Shown one piece after another: positions 37,835-45,984 of a DNA stretch of 64,000 nt. How positions within the stretch are numbered: the stretch's first letter is position 1; every line of letters starts with the position of its first letter. Source of the DNA: Tessaracoccus caeni (GTDB lineage: Bacteria > Actinomycetota > Actinomycetes > Propionibacteriales > Propionibacteriaceae); the NCBI RefSeq assembly GCF_029211185.1, contig NZ_JARGDO010000008.1, positions 109,149 through 173,148 on the forward strand, given 5' to 3'. A program made the position numbers and the translations under genes. Below the pieces are notes generated by a model. The model worked only from the letters and a program-made list of their open reading frames with translations, made no database searches and was not told the origin of the DNA.

Positions 37835-38251
37835 CTAAGTCTTCTGCAGCGTCAGGCTGACGGAGTTGATGCAGTAGCGCAGGTCGGTCGGGGTGTCGTA
37901 TCCCTCACCCTCGAAGACGTGGCCCAGGTGACCGTCGCAGCGTGCGCAGCGCACCTCGACGCGGGGCCGGCCGGGCATGGATCGGTCTTCCAGATAGCGG
38001 ACGCGGTCGTCGGCGAGCGGCGCGAAGAAGCTGGGCCAACCGCAATGAGACGAGAACTTCTCGGTGCTGCGGAACAGCTCGGCGCCGCAGCCCTTGCATC
38101 CATAGATGCCCTCGTCGACGGTGTCGGTGTACTCGCCGGTGAACGGTCGCTCGGTGCCCTGCTCACGCAGCACGTGATACTCGAGTGCGCTCAGCTGGGC
38201 GCGCCATTCGGAGTCCGGCTTGATCAGTATCGGCTGCTCGTTCTCGTCCAT
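37835..38251 (-). CDS. msrB: Peptide-methionine (R)-S-oxide reductase
   Basis: A 138-residue repair enzyme reducing methionine-R-sulfoxide in proteins. Two zinc CxxC pairs occur in [11 protein letters not shown] and [21 protein letters not shown] and the catalytic cysteine in RYCINSVSL complete the family signature. TAGACT lies 6 nt before the ATG on the minus strand, consistent with a leaderless transcript. No MsrA gene is visible nearby. Confidence 0.95.
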   Translation of the reverse strand: MDENEQPILIKPDSEWRAQLSALEYHVLREQGTERPFTGEYTDTVDEGIYGCKGCGAELFRSTEKFSSHCGWPSFFAPLADDRVRYLEDRSMPGRPRVEVRCARCDGHLGHVFEGEGYDTPTDLRYCINSVSLTLQKT

Positions 38252-38257
38252 GAGGCG

Positions 38258-38263
38258 AGTCTA
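38258..38263 (-). promoter_or_regulatory. -10-like hexamer for leaderless msrB
   Basis: On the minus strand TAGACT is followed by 6 nt and ATG at 38251. Confidence 0.5.
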
Positions 38264-38283
38264 TGTGCGTCCGACGGAACCTT

Positions 38284-39081
38284 TTAGGAGTCTTCCGGCA
38301 GGACGGGCTCGCCGTCGTCGTCCTCGTCCAGTGCGAGGGGCTGGGGGTGCCCGTCGAGGAGTTCCATCGCGCCGAAGGCGTAGCGGGCGAGGATCAGCTG
38401 GCTGAGGTGCTCGCTGTGCCCGATCGGCTCGGTGACGGCCACCGCGCCGGCGCGCAGGGCCGCGTCGAGATGCAAGAAGTAATGCTCGTCGGGCACCAGG
38501 AAGAGGCTGCCCACGGCGATGTAGCGACGGCCCTGGGTGCGGAGCATGGCCACGGCTGCGGCGGTGATGCGCCCGTCGCCCTCGTCGACCGCCAGCTGGA
38601 CGGGAAGTTTGTGGTGCGCCGACCATTGACGGGCCCTGCGTGCCAGAAGGCCGTTGCCGCGGATGTCGCCGCCGGCCGGAACAGCCAGCACCAGCGCGTC
38701 GAGTTCGAGGACTCCCTTGCGCTGCAGGATCTCTCGCACCCGCTCGTCAAGGATGTTGAGCAGCTCGGTGGCGGGTCCGATGGGGCGGGAGATCACCACG
38801 TTGAGGCCGCGCTGCAGCCCATGGGCCCGTTCCTCGTCCAGACGGGGATCGTGTGAGGCCGCCGACGTGAGGTCCAGCGGAACGAGCACGCTTTCGCGCT
38901 GGTCCGCGGCCGCCAGGTTGGCAAGCGCCTTCGCCACCGAAGGCTTGCCGCCGAGGAACGCAAGCTCCACCGCGAGATCGGTCCGGTACTCGGCGAGAGT
39001 CCGTCGAATAGCCTGAAGTGCGCCGGCCACCGTGAGGTCATCCGGCTCCGGAGCGGTGAGAACGATCGCGGGGGCAACCAT
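38284..39081 (-). CDS. CbiX/sirohydrochlorin chelatase-like protein, degenerate first motif
   Basis: A 265-residue protein with two CbiX-like halves. LAFLGGKPSVAKALANL, VPLDLTSAASHDPRLDEE (a conserved metal-binding His region) and VVISRPIGPATELLNILDERV match the first half; VAVGSLFLVPDEHYF and VTEPIGHSEHLSQLILARY match the second. The usual N-terminal AHGS, whose His takes part in catalysis, is replaced by LTAPEPDD. No cobalamin or siroheme genes adjoin. Chelatase activity is doubtful. GAAAGGGGA precedes the ATG at 39081. Confidence 0.65.
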   Translation of the reverse strand: MVAPAIVLTAPEPDDLTVAGALQAIRRTLAEYRTDLAVELAFLGGKPSVAKALANLAAADQRESVLVPLDLTSAASHDPRLDEERAHGLQRGLNVVISRPIGPATELLNILDERVREILQRKGVLELDALVLAVPAGGDIRGNGLLARRARQWSAHHKLPVQLAVDEGDGRITAAAVAMLRTQGRRYIAVGSLFLVPDEHYFLHLDAALRAGAVAVTEPIGHSEHLSQLILARYAFGAMELLDGHPQPLALDEDDDGEPVLPEDS

Positions 39082-39239
39082 CGCGTCCCCTTTCTCATCG
39101 AGTGCTCTTGCACGCATAACCTGACAGGGATTGTAGAGCATGTCCACCATGTGGTCGCACGTCAAAGCTCTGTGAGCGTGGTTTGCGCTGGGTTTGATGT
39201 GTCATGCCGGGACGAGAAGTCCGGCCGCCAGCAAGTCCT

Positions 39240-41024
39240 TCATATGGGCAACCAGGCCGCGTGGAGGCGCCGATAGGCGCCGTCTTCAGCCAGCAGTTTG
39301 TGGTGCGGTCCGCACTGGACGACGCGTCCTGCGTCGAAGACGAGCACCTCGTCCGCGTGTTCGGCGGTGGTGAGTCGATGGGCGACGGTGATGCTCGTGC
39401 GTCCTGCCTGGAGGCGCTCCAGCGCCTTGCTGAGACGCATCTCAAGCGCTGGGTCGATCGCGGAGGTGGCCTCGTCGAGCAGGAGGAGACCAGGGCTCGT
39501 CAGATGGGCGCGCAGGATCGCCACGAGCTGGCGTTCGCCGGCACTGAGCGCCTCGCCGCGCTGCCCGACGTGGGTCTCCAGGCCGGCGGGCAGATCGCCC
39601 AGCCAGGCGGTGAGGCCGAGTTCTTCGGCGGCTCGGCTGACGTCGGTGCGCGAGACGCCGGGGGTGCCGTAGCTCACGTTGTCGAAGAGCGTGCCGCTGA
39701 AGAGGTAGCCCTCCTGAGGCACCAGCAGCACGTGGCGTCGAAGCTCGTCGTCCGCGATCCGACGCAGATCCACCCCGTTCAGTCGGATGGCGCCGACGGT
39801 GGGGTCCATCAGCCGAGCGAGCAGCTTCACGAAGGTGGACTTGCCGGAGCCGGTCTCGCCGACCACGGCGATCCTGGATCCCGGTGCGATGGTGAGGTCC
39901 ACGTCGCGCAGCACCAGGGCGCCGTCGTGGTAGGCGAAGCCCACCTTGTCGAGGCTCACGCCCAGGGGGCCGTCCGGAATAGCGAGCGTCGAGGTGCCGG
40001 GAGCCACGACGTCGACGGGCGTGTCGAGAATCCCGATCACCCGCTTCCATCCGGCGAGCGCGTTCTGCATCTCGGTGATGATGCGCACCCCGCTCTGCAG
40101 CGGGCCGGTGAACAAAGTGACAAGGAAGATGAAGGCGAGTACCTCGCCGCTGGAGATGCGGCCCTGTGAACCGAGCCAGACGCCGACCAGCACGATGAGC
40201 GCGTTCGCCACACCGGCCGCCAATCCGCCGCTGGTGAATGAGAGCACCGAGATGGTCTGCGCGCGGGTGTTGACCGCCTCGAACTCGGTGATCGCGTCAT
40301 CGATCCTGGCCTCGACGCGGTGCTCGATCGCATGACTGCGCACCGTCGCGATGCCCACCACCGACTCGGCGATCGACGAGGTCATCCGGCCGATCGCTCG
40401 ACGCGCGGCGGCGTAGGTCTTGGAGAGCAGCCGCTGCATGAACGGCAGGCTGAGCAGCAACGGGAGGAAGCAGACCCACACCACCAGCGTCAGCTCGGGG
40501 CTGTAAGCCAGCATGATGGCGGTCGCCACCAGCACCTGTCCCACGCTGACGATAGCGGTGATGCCCCCGGAGACGAGGAACCGGCTGATCTGATCGACGT
40601 CGCTGGTCACCCGAGACACCAGGGCGCCTCGGGTCTCGGTGGCCTGGGTCAGGATCGGCAGCTCGTGCACGTGGCGAAAGGCCTTGATGCGCAAGGTGGC
40701 CAGCCCTGCCTCCGAGCGCGTGAAGAGGCGCACCGTCATCCAGCAGGTGGAGAGCCCGGTCACGATCACCGCGAGAGCAGCGACAAGGATCATCCGCGTG
40801 AGGTAGGCGCTATCGACGCCACCCGGCGCGTTGATCCCGTGGTCGAGGGCCCGCTGCACCGCGATGGGCACGACGACGCGACCCGCCGTGCCGACGACCG
40901 CCGCAAGCACGGTGATCCAAAGGCCCTGTGTGATCTCCGGAGAGATCTGCATGCCGCGACGCAGGGCCTGCCGTCCGGTGAGCTCGTCGCCGCTGCGCAG
41001 GCGGGTGGGTGAGCCGGCGGTCAT
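39240..41024 (-). CDS. ABC exporter half-transporter, subunit with intact Walker B
   Basis: A 594-residue protein: six TM helices (about 30-320) plus an ATPase domain. Walker A GETGSGKST, Walker B LLLLDEATSAID with catalytic Glu518, and switch His549 (VAHRLTT) are intact. The signature is altered to LSAGERQ. The partner encoded just upstream has an intact signature and altered Walker B and switch residues, so one consensus and one degenerate ATP site would form, as in TM287/288- or LmrCD-type heterodimers. The ATG overlaps the partner's TGA. Substrate unknown; drugs or lipids are typical for the class. Confidence 0.9.
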   Translation of the reverse strand: MTAGSPTRLRSGDELTGRQALRRGMQISPEITQGLWITVLAAVVGTAGRVVVPIAVQRALDHGINAPGGVDSAYLTRMILVAALAVIVTGLSTCWMTVRLFTRSEAGLATLRIKAFRHVHELPILTQATETRGALVSRVTSDVDQISRFLVSGGITAIVSVGQVLVATAIMLAYSPELTLVVWVCFLPLLLSLPFMQRLLSKTYAAARRAIGRMTSSIAESVVGIATVRSHAIEHRVEARIDDAITEFEAVNTRAQTISVLSFTSGGLAAGVANALIVLVGVWLGSQGRISSGEVLAFIFLVTLFTGPLQSGVRIITEMQNALAGWKRVIGILDTPVDVVAPGTSTLAIPDGPLGVSLDKVGFAYHDGALVLRDVDLTIAPGSRIAVVGETGSGKSTFVKLLARLMDPTVGAIRLNGVDLRRIADDELRRHVLLVPQEGYLFSGTLFDNVSYGTPGVSRTDVSRAAEELGLTAWLGDLPAGLETHVGQRGEALSAGERQLVAILRAHLTSPGLLLLDEATSAIDPALEMRLSKALERLQAGRTSITVAHRLTTAEHADEVLVFDAGRVVQCGPHHKLLAEDGAYRRLHAAWLPI

Positions 41025-42841
41025 GAGAGGGCGTCCTTCTGGTCGTAGGCGGTGATGAGCCGGGCATATCCCGGGCTGCGTTCTAGCAGCTCGGCGTGGG
41101 TGCCGCGTTCGGAGATCACTCCGTCTTCCAGGAAGAGCACCTCGTCGGCGATGGCGACGGTGGCCTTGCGGTAGGCCACCATGATCAGGGTCGTGTGGCC
41201 GAGCGACGAGCGGAGTCTGCTCAGGATGCGCGCCTCCACCTCGGGATCGATCGCGCTGGTGGCGTCATCGAGCACGAGGAGCCGAGGCCGGCCGGCGAGC
41301 GCTCGAGCCAGCGCAATGCGTTGACGTTGTCCGCCGGAGAGGGTGGTGCCTCGCTCGCCGAGCCGGGTATCGAGGCCGTGGGGGAGCGAGGCGACGAAGT
41401 CCTCTCCCTGGGCGATGCGCAGAGCCTCCCACACCTCGTCGTCCGAGAGCTCGCGGCCGAGAGCGACATTGCCTCGCACGGAGTCGTCGAACACGAACGG
41501 GGTTTGGGGCACCAGAGCGACGTGCTCGGCGAGGTGGCCCTGTCGGAGCTGTGCCACGTCGATGCCGTCGATCTCGACGACGCCGCGGTCGGGGTCGATC
41601 ATGCGGGCGAGAAGCGAGACGAGGGTGCTCTTCCCCGACGCGGTCTCCCCGACGATCGCGATGCTGCGACCAGGCTGCGTATCGAAGCCCACCGATCTCA
41701 AGACGTCGAAGCCGTCGTAGGAGACCCCGACGTCGGCCAGACGGACGGCTGCACCGCGTGGTCCGGCTGTGAGAGTGCGCTCTCCGTAGGGCACGGTCTC
41801 CTTCTCCTCGAGCACCGCGCGCAGCCGCTCGTACCCGGCGATGGAAGCCGGGAAACCGCCGAAGAGCCAGCCAAGGTTCTTCAGTGGAACCGAGGCCACC
41901 GTGAGCAGGTAGGCGATGGTGACGACGTCGCCGGCCGTCACGCTGCCCGTCGCGACCTGCATGCCGCCGATGCCAAGGACCGCGAGCACTCCCAGCGCCG
42001 GGACGGCCTCGAGCGCCGGCTCGTAGATCGCCCGGAGCCGGCCGATCCTCACGCCCAGATCCCGCAGCTCGTCGGCCGCGCGTGCGAACCGGGCCGTCTC
42101 TGCGTCAGCGGTGCCGAGCGTCTTCACCACGAGCGCTCCGTCGAAGGACTCGTGGGCGACGTCGCTGAGCTCGGCGCGCAGCACCTGGACGCGCGAGGTC
42201 AGGGGAGCGGACAGCCGATGGTTGGCGATGGTGACCGCGGCGACTCCGGGGAACACCAGCAGGCCGATGGCCGCCATCAGCGGGTCGATCAGGAGCATCT
42301 GGACGACCGCGAAGAGCAGCATCGCCGAGATGCCGAGCGCCATCGGCAGCTCGGCGAGCGGCGCCCAAGCCGCCTCGACGTCGGAGTTGGCGTGCGAGAG
42401 CAACTGGCCAGTGGGGCGACGACGATGCCACCGCATGGGCATCCGAAGATACTGGGCGGATACTCGACGCCGGAAGCTCGACTGAAGGCGAAACAGCATC
42501 ACCATCGCACCTAGCCAACGCCCGAAGACGCCCGCCGCACGCAGGATGGCCAGGCCCACGAAGATGGCGAGCACGGCAAGCACCGTCTTGGTGGTGGCGA
42601 TCTCGCCGGTGCGGAACGCCGGGAGGAGAACCTCCTCGGTGGCCCAGCCGAGCGCCCAGGCGTCGAGTGAGGTGAGCGCGCCGAAGACGGTGCTGGCGAT
42701 GGTGGCGAGCACAAAGATCTTGGGCTGTTCGCGGACGGCGACGCCGAGTATTCGGATGCCATCGCGCATGCGGGTGTTGCCGTGTCCGGTCAGGGAATCG
42801 GTGTGTGCGTCAGCGCGGGCTGCGTCGTCAGGTGTGTTCAT
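41021..42841 (-). CDS. ABC exporter half-transporter, subunit with degenerate Walker B
   Basis: A 606-residue half-transporter: six TM helices then an ATPase domain. Walker A is GETASGKST and the signature LSGGQRQ is canonical, but Walker B reads LLVLDDATSAID with Asp526 where catalytic Glu is expected. The switch residue is Tyr557 (VAYRKAT) instead of His. These are exactly the replacements seen in the degenerate site of heterodimeric exporters. The start codon lies 34 bp after the 3' end of a tRNA-Val gene on the same strand with no clear promoter between, so read-through from the tRNA promoter is possible. Confidence 0.9.
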   Translation of the reverse strand: MNTPDDAARADAHTDSLTGHGNTRMRDGIRILGVAVREQPKIFVLATIASTVFGALTSLDAWALGWATEEVLLPAFRTGEIATTKTVLAVLAIFVGLAILRAAGVFGRWLGAMVMLFRLQSSFRRRVSAQYLRMPMRWHRRRPTGQLLSHANSDVEAAWAPLAELPMALGISAMLLFAVVQMLLIDPLMAAIGLLVFPGVAAVTIANHRLSAPLTSRVQVLRAELSDVAHESFDGALVVKTLGTADAETARFARAADELRDLGVRIGRLRAIYEPALEAVPALGVLAVLGIGGMQVATGSVTAGDVVTIAYLLTVASVPLKNLGWLFGGFPASIAGYERLRAVLEEKETVPYGERTLTAGPRGAAVRLADVGVSYDGFDVLRSVGFDTQPGRSIAIVGETASGKSTLVSLLARMIDPDRGVVEIDGIDVAQLRQGHLAEHVALVPQTPFVFDDSVRGNVALGRELSDDEVWEALRIAQGEDFVASLPHGLDTRLGERGTTLSGGQRQRIALARALAGRPRLLVLDDATSAIDPEVEARILSRLRSSLGHTTLIMVAYRKATVAIADEVLFLEDGVISERGTHAELLERSPGYARLITAYDQKDALS

Positions 42842-42875
42842 AGCTTGGCTTCGAGTGCCCTGCGCTGGGTTCGTC

Positions 42876-42950
42876 TGGTGGGCGATGGCGGGTTCGAACC
42901 GCCGACCTCTTCGGTGTGAACGAAGCGCGCTACCACTGCGCCAATCGCCC
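42876..42950 (-). tRNA. tRNA-Val (CAC)
   Basis: A 75-nt cloverleaf with 7-bp acceptor GGGCGAT/ATCGCCC, anticodon stem CTTCG/CGAAG around loop TTCACAC, T-arm GGTTCGAAC and an encoded CCA. The anticodon reads CAC. Its body resembles tRNA-Val(GAC) at 43416. Confidence 0.95.
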
Positions 42951-43148
42951 CAGCGGTCACTAAATGTAGCGCAGTTCTCACCGATGTGCGAACTGGGCCT
43001 TTTCTGCGCTCCACGAGGTGTGCGTCGCCCCTGGTGCGGGTCGTCGAAAGGTGCTGGCAGCCGGGCGCGGCGAACCGATCGCCGGTCTCGTCACTTGAAC
43101 CGGCTTCAGGCGGGTTTCGCGCTCAGAAGAGCCCTTGTGAGGCTCGAT

Positions 43149-43178
43149 TTGGCATCCTCCGAAATGGTGCGCTAGAGT
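43149..43178 (+). promoter_or_regulatory. Promoter of the tRNA-Gly-Cys-Val operon
   Basis: TTGGCA (43149-43154), an 18-bp spacer, then TAGAGT (43173-43178), 49 bp before the first tRNA. The rest of 42951-43148 shows no gene. Confidence 0.65.
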
Positions 43179-43227
43179 TTTCAACGCGCCGGAGAGCAAG
43201 GCCGAAAGGCAAGGCTCGAAGAAGCAT

Positions 43228-43300
43228 GCGGACGTGGCTCAGTTGGTAGAGCATCACCTTGCCAAGGTGAGGGTCGCGAGTTCGAATCTCGTCGTCCGCT
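43228..43300 (+). tRNA. tRNA-Gly (GCC)
   Basis: A 73-nt cloverleaf: acceptor GCGGACG/CGTCCGC, anticodon loop TTGCCAA, T-arm AGTTCGAATCT. CCA is not encoded. Confidence 0.95.
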
Positions 43301-43343
43301 CGGAGATTCCTCTCCCAACTCCACCGGGGAGGGTGATCCACGC

Positions 43344-43414
43344 GGTGGAGTGGCCGAGAGGCGAGGCAACGGACTGCAAATCCGTGTACACGGGTTCAAA
43401 TCCCGTCTCCACCT
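43344..43414 (+). tRNA. tRNA-Cys (GCA)
   Basis: A 71-nt cloverleaf: acceptor GGTGGAG/CTCCACC, anticodon loop CTGCAAA, T-arm GGTTCAAATCC. CCA is not encoded. It ends one base before the next tRNA. Confidence 0.95.
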
Positions 43415-43415
43415 C

Positions 43416-43490
43416 GGGCGGTTGGCGCAGTGGTAGCGCGCTTCCTTGACACGGAAGAGGTCGCCAGTTCAAACCTGGCATCGCCCACCA
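43416..43490 (+). tRNA. tRNA-Val (GAC)
   Basis: A 75-nt cloverleaf: acceptor GGGCGGT/ATCGCCC with one G-U pair, anticodon loop TTGACAC, CCA encoded. Last gene of the three-tRNA operon. Confidence 0.95.
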
Positions 43491-43497
43491 ACTAAGA

Positions 43498-43533
43498 AGC
43501 CCCTAGCTGAGCTGGGGGTTCTTTTGTTTCTAG
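43498..43533 (+). terminator. Rho-independent terminator of the tRNA operon
   Basis: CCCCTAGC and GCTGGGGG form a stem closed by TGA, followed by TTCTTTTGTTT. It starts 8 bp after the tRNA-Val CCA. Confidence 0.8.
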
Positions 43534-43641
43534 TTTACTGCCAACCTGCGACGCGAGTGTGAGTCGGCCCGAGCTTCTTCAACTGGACTTCCGGGGATCG
43601 CATCTCGGGTCAGACATGTGCCCGTACCGTGACATTTGAGG

Positions 43642-43647
43642 TAAGGT
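43642..43647 (+). promoter_or_regulatory. -10-like hexamer for leaderless hipB
   Basis: TAAGGT is followed by 6 nt and ATG at 43654. Confidence 0.45.
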
Positions 43648-43653
43648 TCCGGC

Positions 43654-43941
43654 ATGAAGCGGTTGTTCATCGACACCATCGAACGCCTCGCGCAGGTGGT
43701 GGCCGACGAGCGCCGCGAGGCGCATCTCACGCAGCTGGAGCTCGCGAGCAGGGCGGGCGTGAGCCGACGCTTCATCATCGAGTTGGAGAAGGGGCACCCA
43801 CGCGCGGAGCTGAGCAGGGTGCTCGCTGTGCTCCACGCTTTGGACGTCCGCCCGTACGCCATTCCGCCAACGAGAAGCGACGTCGATCCCCACGAGATCG
43901 ATCTCGACGCGGTACTCGCGGAGTATCAGAATGGCCGGTAG
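43654..43941 (+). CDS. hipB: HipB-type helix-turn-helix antitoxin
   Basis: A 95-residue protein with an XRE-type HTH at about 24-65 (EAHLTQLELASRAGVSRRFI and IELEKGHPRAELSRVLAVL). A short tail ends DLDAVLAEYQNGR. It overlaps hipA by 11 bp, the usual arrangement of hipBA pairs, and would repress the operon and neutralise HipA. The leaderless-type start supports transcription independent of the tRNA operon, which ends in a terminator about 120 bp upstream. Confidence 0.85.
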   Translation: MKRLFIDTIERLAQVVADERREAHLTQLELASRAGVSRRFIIELEKGHPRAELSRVLAVLHALDVRPYAIPPTRSDVDPHEIDLDAVLAEYQNGR

Positions 43942-45124
43942 GCATCTCTACGCATTCATGCATGGCAAGCCTCTCGGCGTTTTCGTGGAGACGGGGTCAA
44001 GCACGGCGCACTTCGCCTACGAGACGTCCTACGCAGGTACCCCGCTGTCACTGTCGATGCCGCTGGGGGAGAAGCCCGACGAAGAGGTCGCGTACGCCTA
44101 CCTTGAGAACCTTCTGCCGGAGAATGAGGTGGCCAGGAGCCGATTGGCCGACCTCGTGCATGCACCGGATGACACTTTCGGGCTGCTTGCTGCGATCGGT
44201 GAAGATGTCGCTGGCGCCGCGGTGCTCTCTCCAGATCCAGAACTGCCGAGCCGCGTGCCCACGCCGCCGTATGAGGCGAGCATCGATCAGATCGCCTACT
44301 GGGTGACTGTGCTCAAGCGCGATCCCTCGGCGCCGCCGCCGGATGGCATTGCTCCGAGATTCTCGTTGGCGGGTCAGCAGGCCAAGTTCTCGCTGTCCCT
44401 GATCGGGGACTCGTGGTTCTGGTCCACTGCCGAGGTGCCGTCGACGCACATCTTCAAGCCTGAGTTCGAGAAGCACCGAGGGCTGCAGCGCGCCGAGGAT
44501 GCGTGCTTGCAGGTGGCGCAGGAGGTCGGCGTGCTGGCATCCCAGGCGGAAGTGATGACGTTTCGCGGGCAAGAGGTCTTCACCACCAGACGGTGGGACC
44601 GAGCCAACGGTGCCCGCATCCATGCCGAGGATCTTCTGCAGGCCTACGGCGACGTCTGGTCCGACAAGTACGGGATCTACGCGGACGACGCGCGCCGCTT
44701 CATGGCGCGCTACGGCCTTGAGAAAGAGCACCTGCGACAAGTGCTCTTCAACGTCGCCATCGGCAACTCGGACGCGCACGCCAAGAACTACTCGCTGCTT
44801 CTCGCCGGCAGCCAGGTGCGACTGGCACCGATCTACGACACGGTCCCCATGTTCCTCTGGCCGCAGTACGACCAGAACTTATGCATCACAGTCAACGGCA
44901 AGACGACACTTCACAACGTGACAGAGCCGGACTGGATCGCGTGGGCGCAGCAATGCGGCTACGAACCGGAGCTGGTTGTCACTGAGATGCGCAGGATCTT
45001 CAAGGAGGTCGGAGAGCGCCTGCCGTCTGCCTTTTCCGAAGCGGGTCTTGGAACGAACGCTGTGGACGAGGCCTACAGGTACGTCACGCTCACCCGCGCA
45101 AGCCTGTCGAGGCCGGTTCGGTAG
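43931..45124 (+). CDS. hipA: HipA-family serine/threonine kinase toxin
   Basis: A 397-residue kinase. FSLAGQQAKFSL (145-155) corresponds to the autophosphorylation/ATP loop, IFKPE (Lys176) binds ATP, NVAIGNSDAHAKNYSLL contains catalytic Asp281 and metal-binding Asn286, and APIYDTVPMF has Asp303 of the DFG-like position. All catalytic residues look intact. Escherichia coli HipA phosphorylates glutamyl-tRNA synthetase to cause growth arrest; the target here is unknown. A location beside tRNA genes is consistent with acquisition near tRNA loci, but I find no att duplication. Confidence 0.9.
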   Translation: MAGRHLYAFMHGKPLGVFVETGSSTAHFAYETSYAGTPLSLSMPLGEKPDEEVAYAYLENLLPENEVARSRLADLVHAPDDTFGLLAAIGEDVAGAAVLSPDPELPSRVPTPPYEASIDQIAYWVTVLKRDPSAPPPDGIAPRFSLAGQQAKFSLSLIGDSWFWSTAEVPSTHIFKPEFEKHRGLQRAEDACLQVAQEVGVLASQAEVMTFRGQEVFTTRRWDRANGARIHAEDLLQAYGDVWSDKYGIYADDARRFMARYGLEKEHLRQVLFNVAIGNSDAHAKNYSLLLAGSQVRLAPIYDTVPMFLWPQYDQNLCITVNGKTTLHNVTEPDWIAWAQQCGYEPELVVTEMRRIFKEVGERLPSAFSEAGLGTNAVDEAYRYVTLTRASLSRPVR

Positions 45125-45201
45125 TTGTCGTGCGAGGCTGCCAGCGCTGGTTATGTGGCTCGGTGTACCTATGGCGGTACACGCCGCGCCCCATGTCAGT
45201 C

Positions 45202-45678
45202 CTATGAACGGGAGCGAGGAGTGTCGTAGCTCATGGCGTCGGCGGGAGGCATGACGTCTTGCCACTCTTCGAGGTTCCAGGTGAAGGTCGCGACCGCGCA
45301 GGTGGGCATGTGCGTGATGCGCCCGGCCGAGAGCCTGCTGGCGAGGTCTGAAAGCCCGGGGTCGTGTGCGACGAGCATCACCGACGACACCCCTGCCCTT
45401 CCAGCGACAAGGAGGAGGTCACGGGCTGAGGCGTGGTAGAGGTCGTCCTCGAGTTCGACGGGTATTCCAAGTTCTGCCCCAAAAGCAGATGCTGTGGTGC
45501 GTGCCCGCACGGCTGTGCTCGAGAGGATGCGTTGCACCTCGACGCCGGCGTCGACGAATCGTCGAGCCATCATCGGCGCGTTGCGGGCGCCGCGTTCGTT
45601 GAGCGGCCGGTCATGATCGGCGAGCCAGGGGTCGCTCCAATCGGACTTGGCATGTCGTACGAGCGTCAGAGTGATCAC
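45202..45678 (-). CDS. SixA-type histidine phosphatase
   Basis: A 158-residue phosphatase of the histidine phosphatase superfamily. TLVRHAKSDW bears the phospho-accepting His, RPLNERGARNAPMMA and SSTAVRARTTA the phosphate-binding Arg residues, and LVAHDPGLSDLA the second catalytic His. Small length and RHAKSDW are typical of SixA-like proteins, which act on phosphohistidine; the substrate here is unknown. AGGAGG stands 4 nt before the GTG start. Confidence 0.87.
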   Translation of the reverse strand: MITLTLVRHAKSDWSDPWLADHDRPLNERGARNAPMMARRFVDAGVEVQRILSSTAVRARTTASAFGAELGIPVELEDDLYHASARDLLLVAGRAGVSSVMLVAHDPGLSDLASRLSAGRITHMPTCAVATFTWNLEEWQDVMPPADAMSYDTPRSRS

Positions 45679-45801
45679 GATGCCTCCTGGGCCTCATTAT
45701 CCCCCCGACTGGGAGGCGACGCTGTTACCTTCCAGAGCCCTTGAAGAGTAGGGCCGGTAAACTCTGTCGCCTGTACGACAACCAGAGGGTGAGGAGGGAC
45801 G

Positions 45802-45972
45802 ATGAGCAAGAACGGCAAACAGAGCGACAAGCCGCAGACCGGAGCGAATCCGGAGATGGCGCAGGCGATGCGCGAGATCCGCCGCTCCAACGCCGCGGTC
45901 CCTCACGTGCCAGCTCCGCGGAAGGGCACGCGTCGCGAGCAGGAACGTCGAGCCATCGCCGACTTCCGCTGA
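45802..45972 (+). CDS. Small basic conserved-looking protein, 56 residues
   Basis: It starts MSKNGKQSDKPQTGANPEMA, continues QAMREIRRSNAAVPHVPAPR and ends RREQERRAIADFR. It is rich in Arg and Lys and without a hydrophobic segment. GAGGAGG lies 5 nt upstream of the ATG, which makes translation likely. It fills the gap between the SixA-type and response-regulator genes. No domain is recognised; the basic, disordered character suggests nucleic-acid or ribosome contact, but this is a guess. Confidence 0.7.
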   Translation: MSKNGKQSDKPQTGANPEMAQAMREIRRSNAAVPHVPAPRKGTRREQERRAIADFR

Positions 45973-45984
45973 TGACAAGCGGCG

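Noticed and set aside
43010..43140. Possible small gene or extra tRNA between tRNA-Val(CAC) and tRNA-Gly.
   Set aside because: No cloverleaf, ribosome site or coding bias was found; open frames here are short and overlap the promoter.
43416..45230. Possible tRNA-anchored genomic island carrying hipBA.
   Set aside because: I looked for a duplicate of the tRNA-Val 3' end downstream of hipA and found none; no integrase is present.
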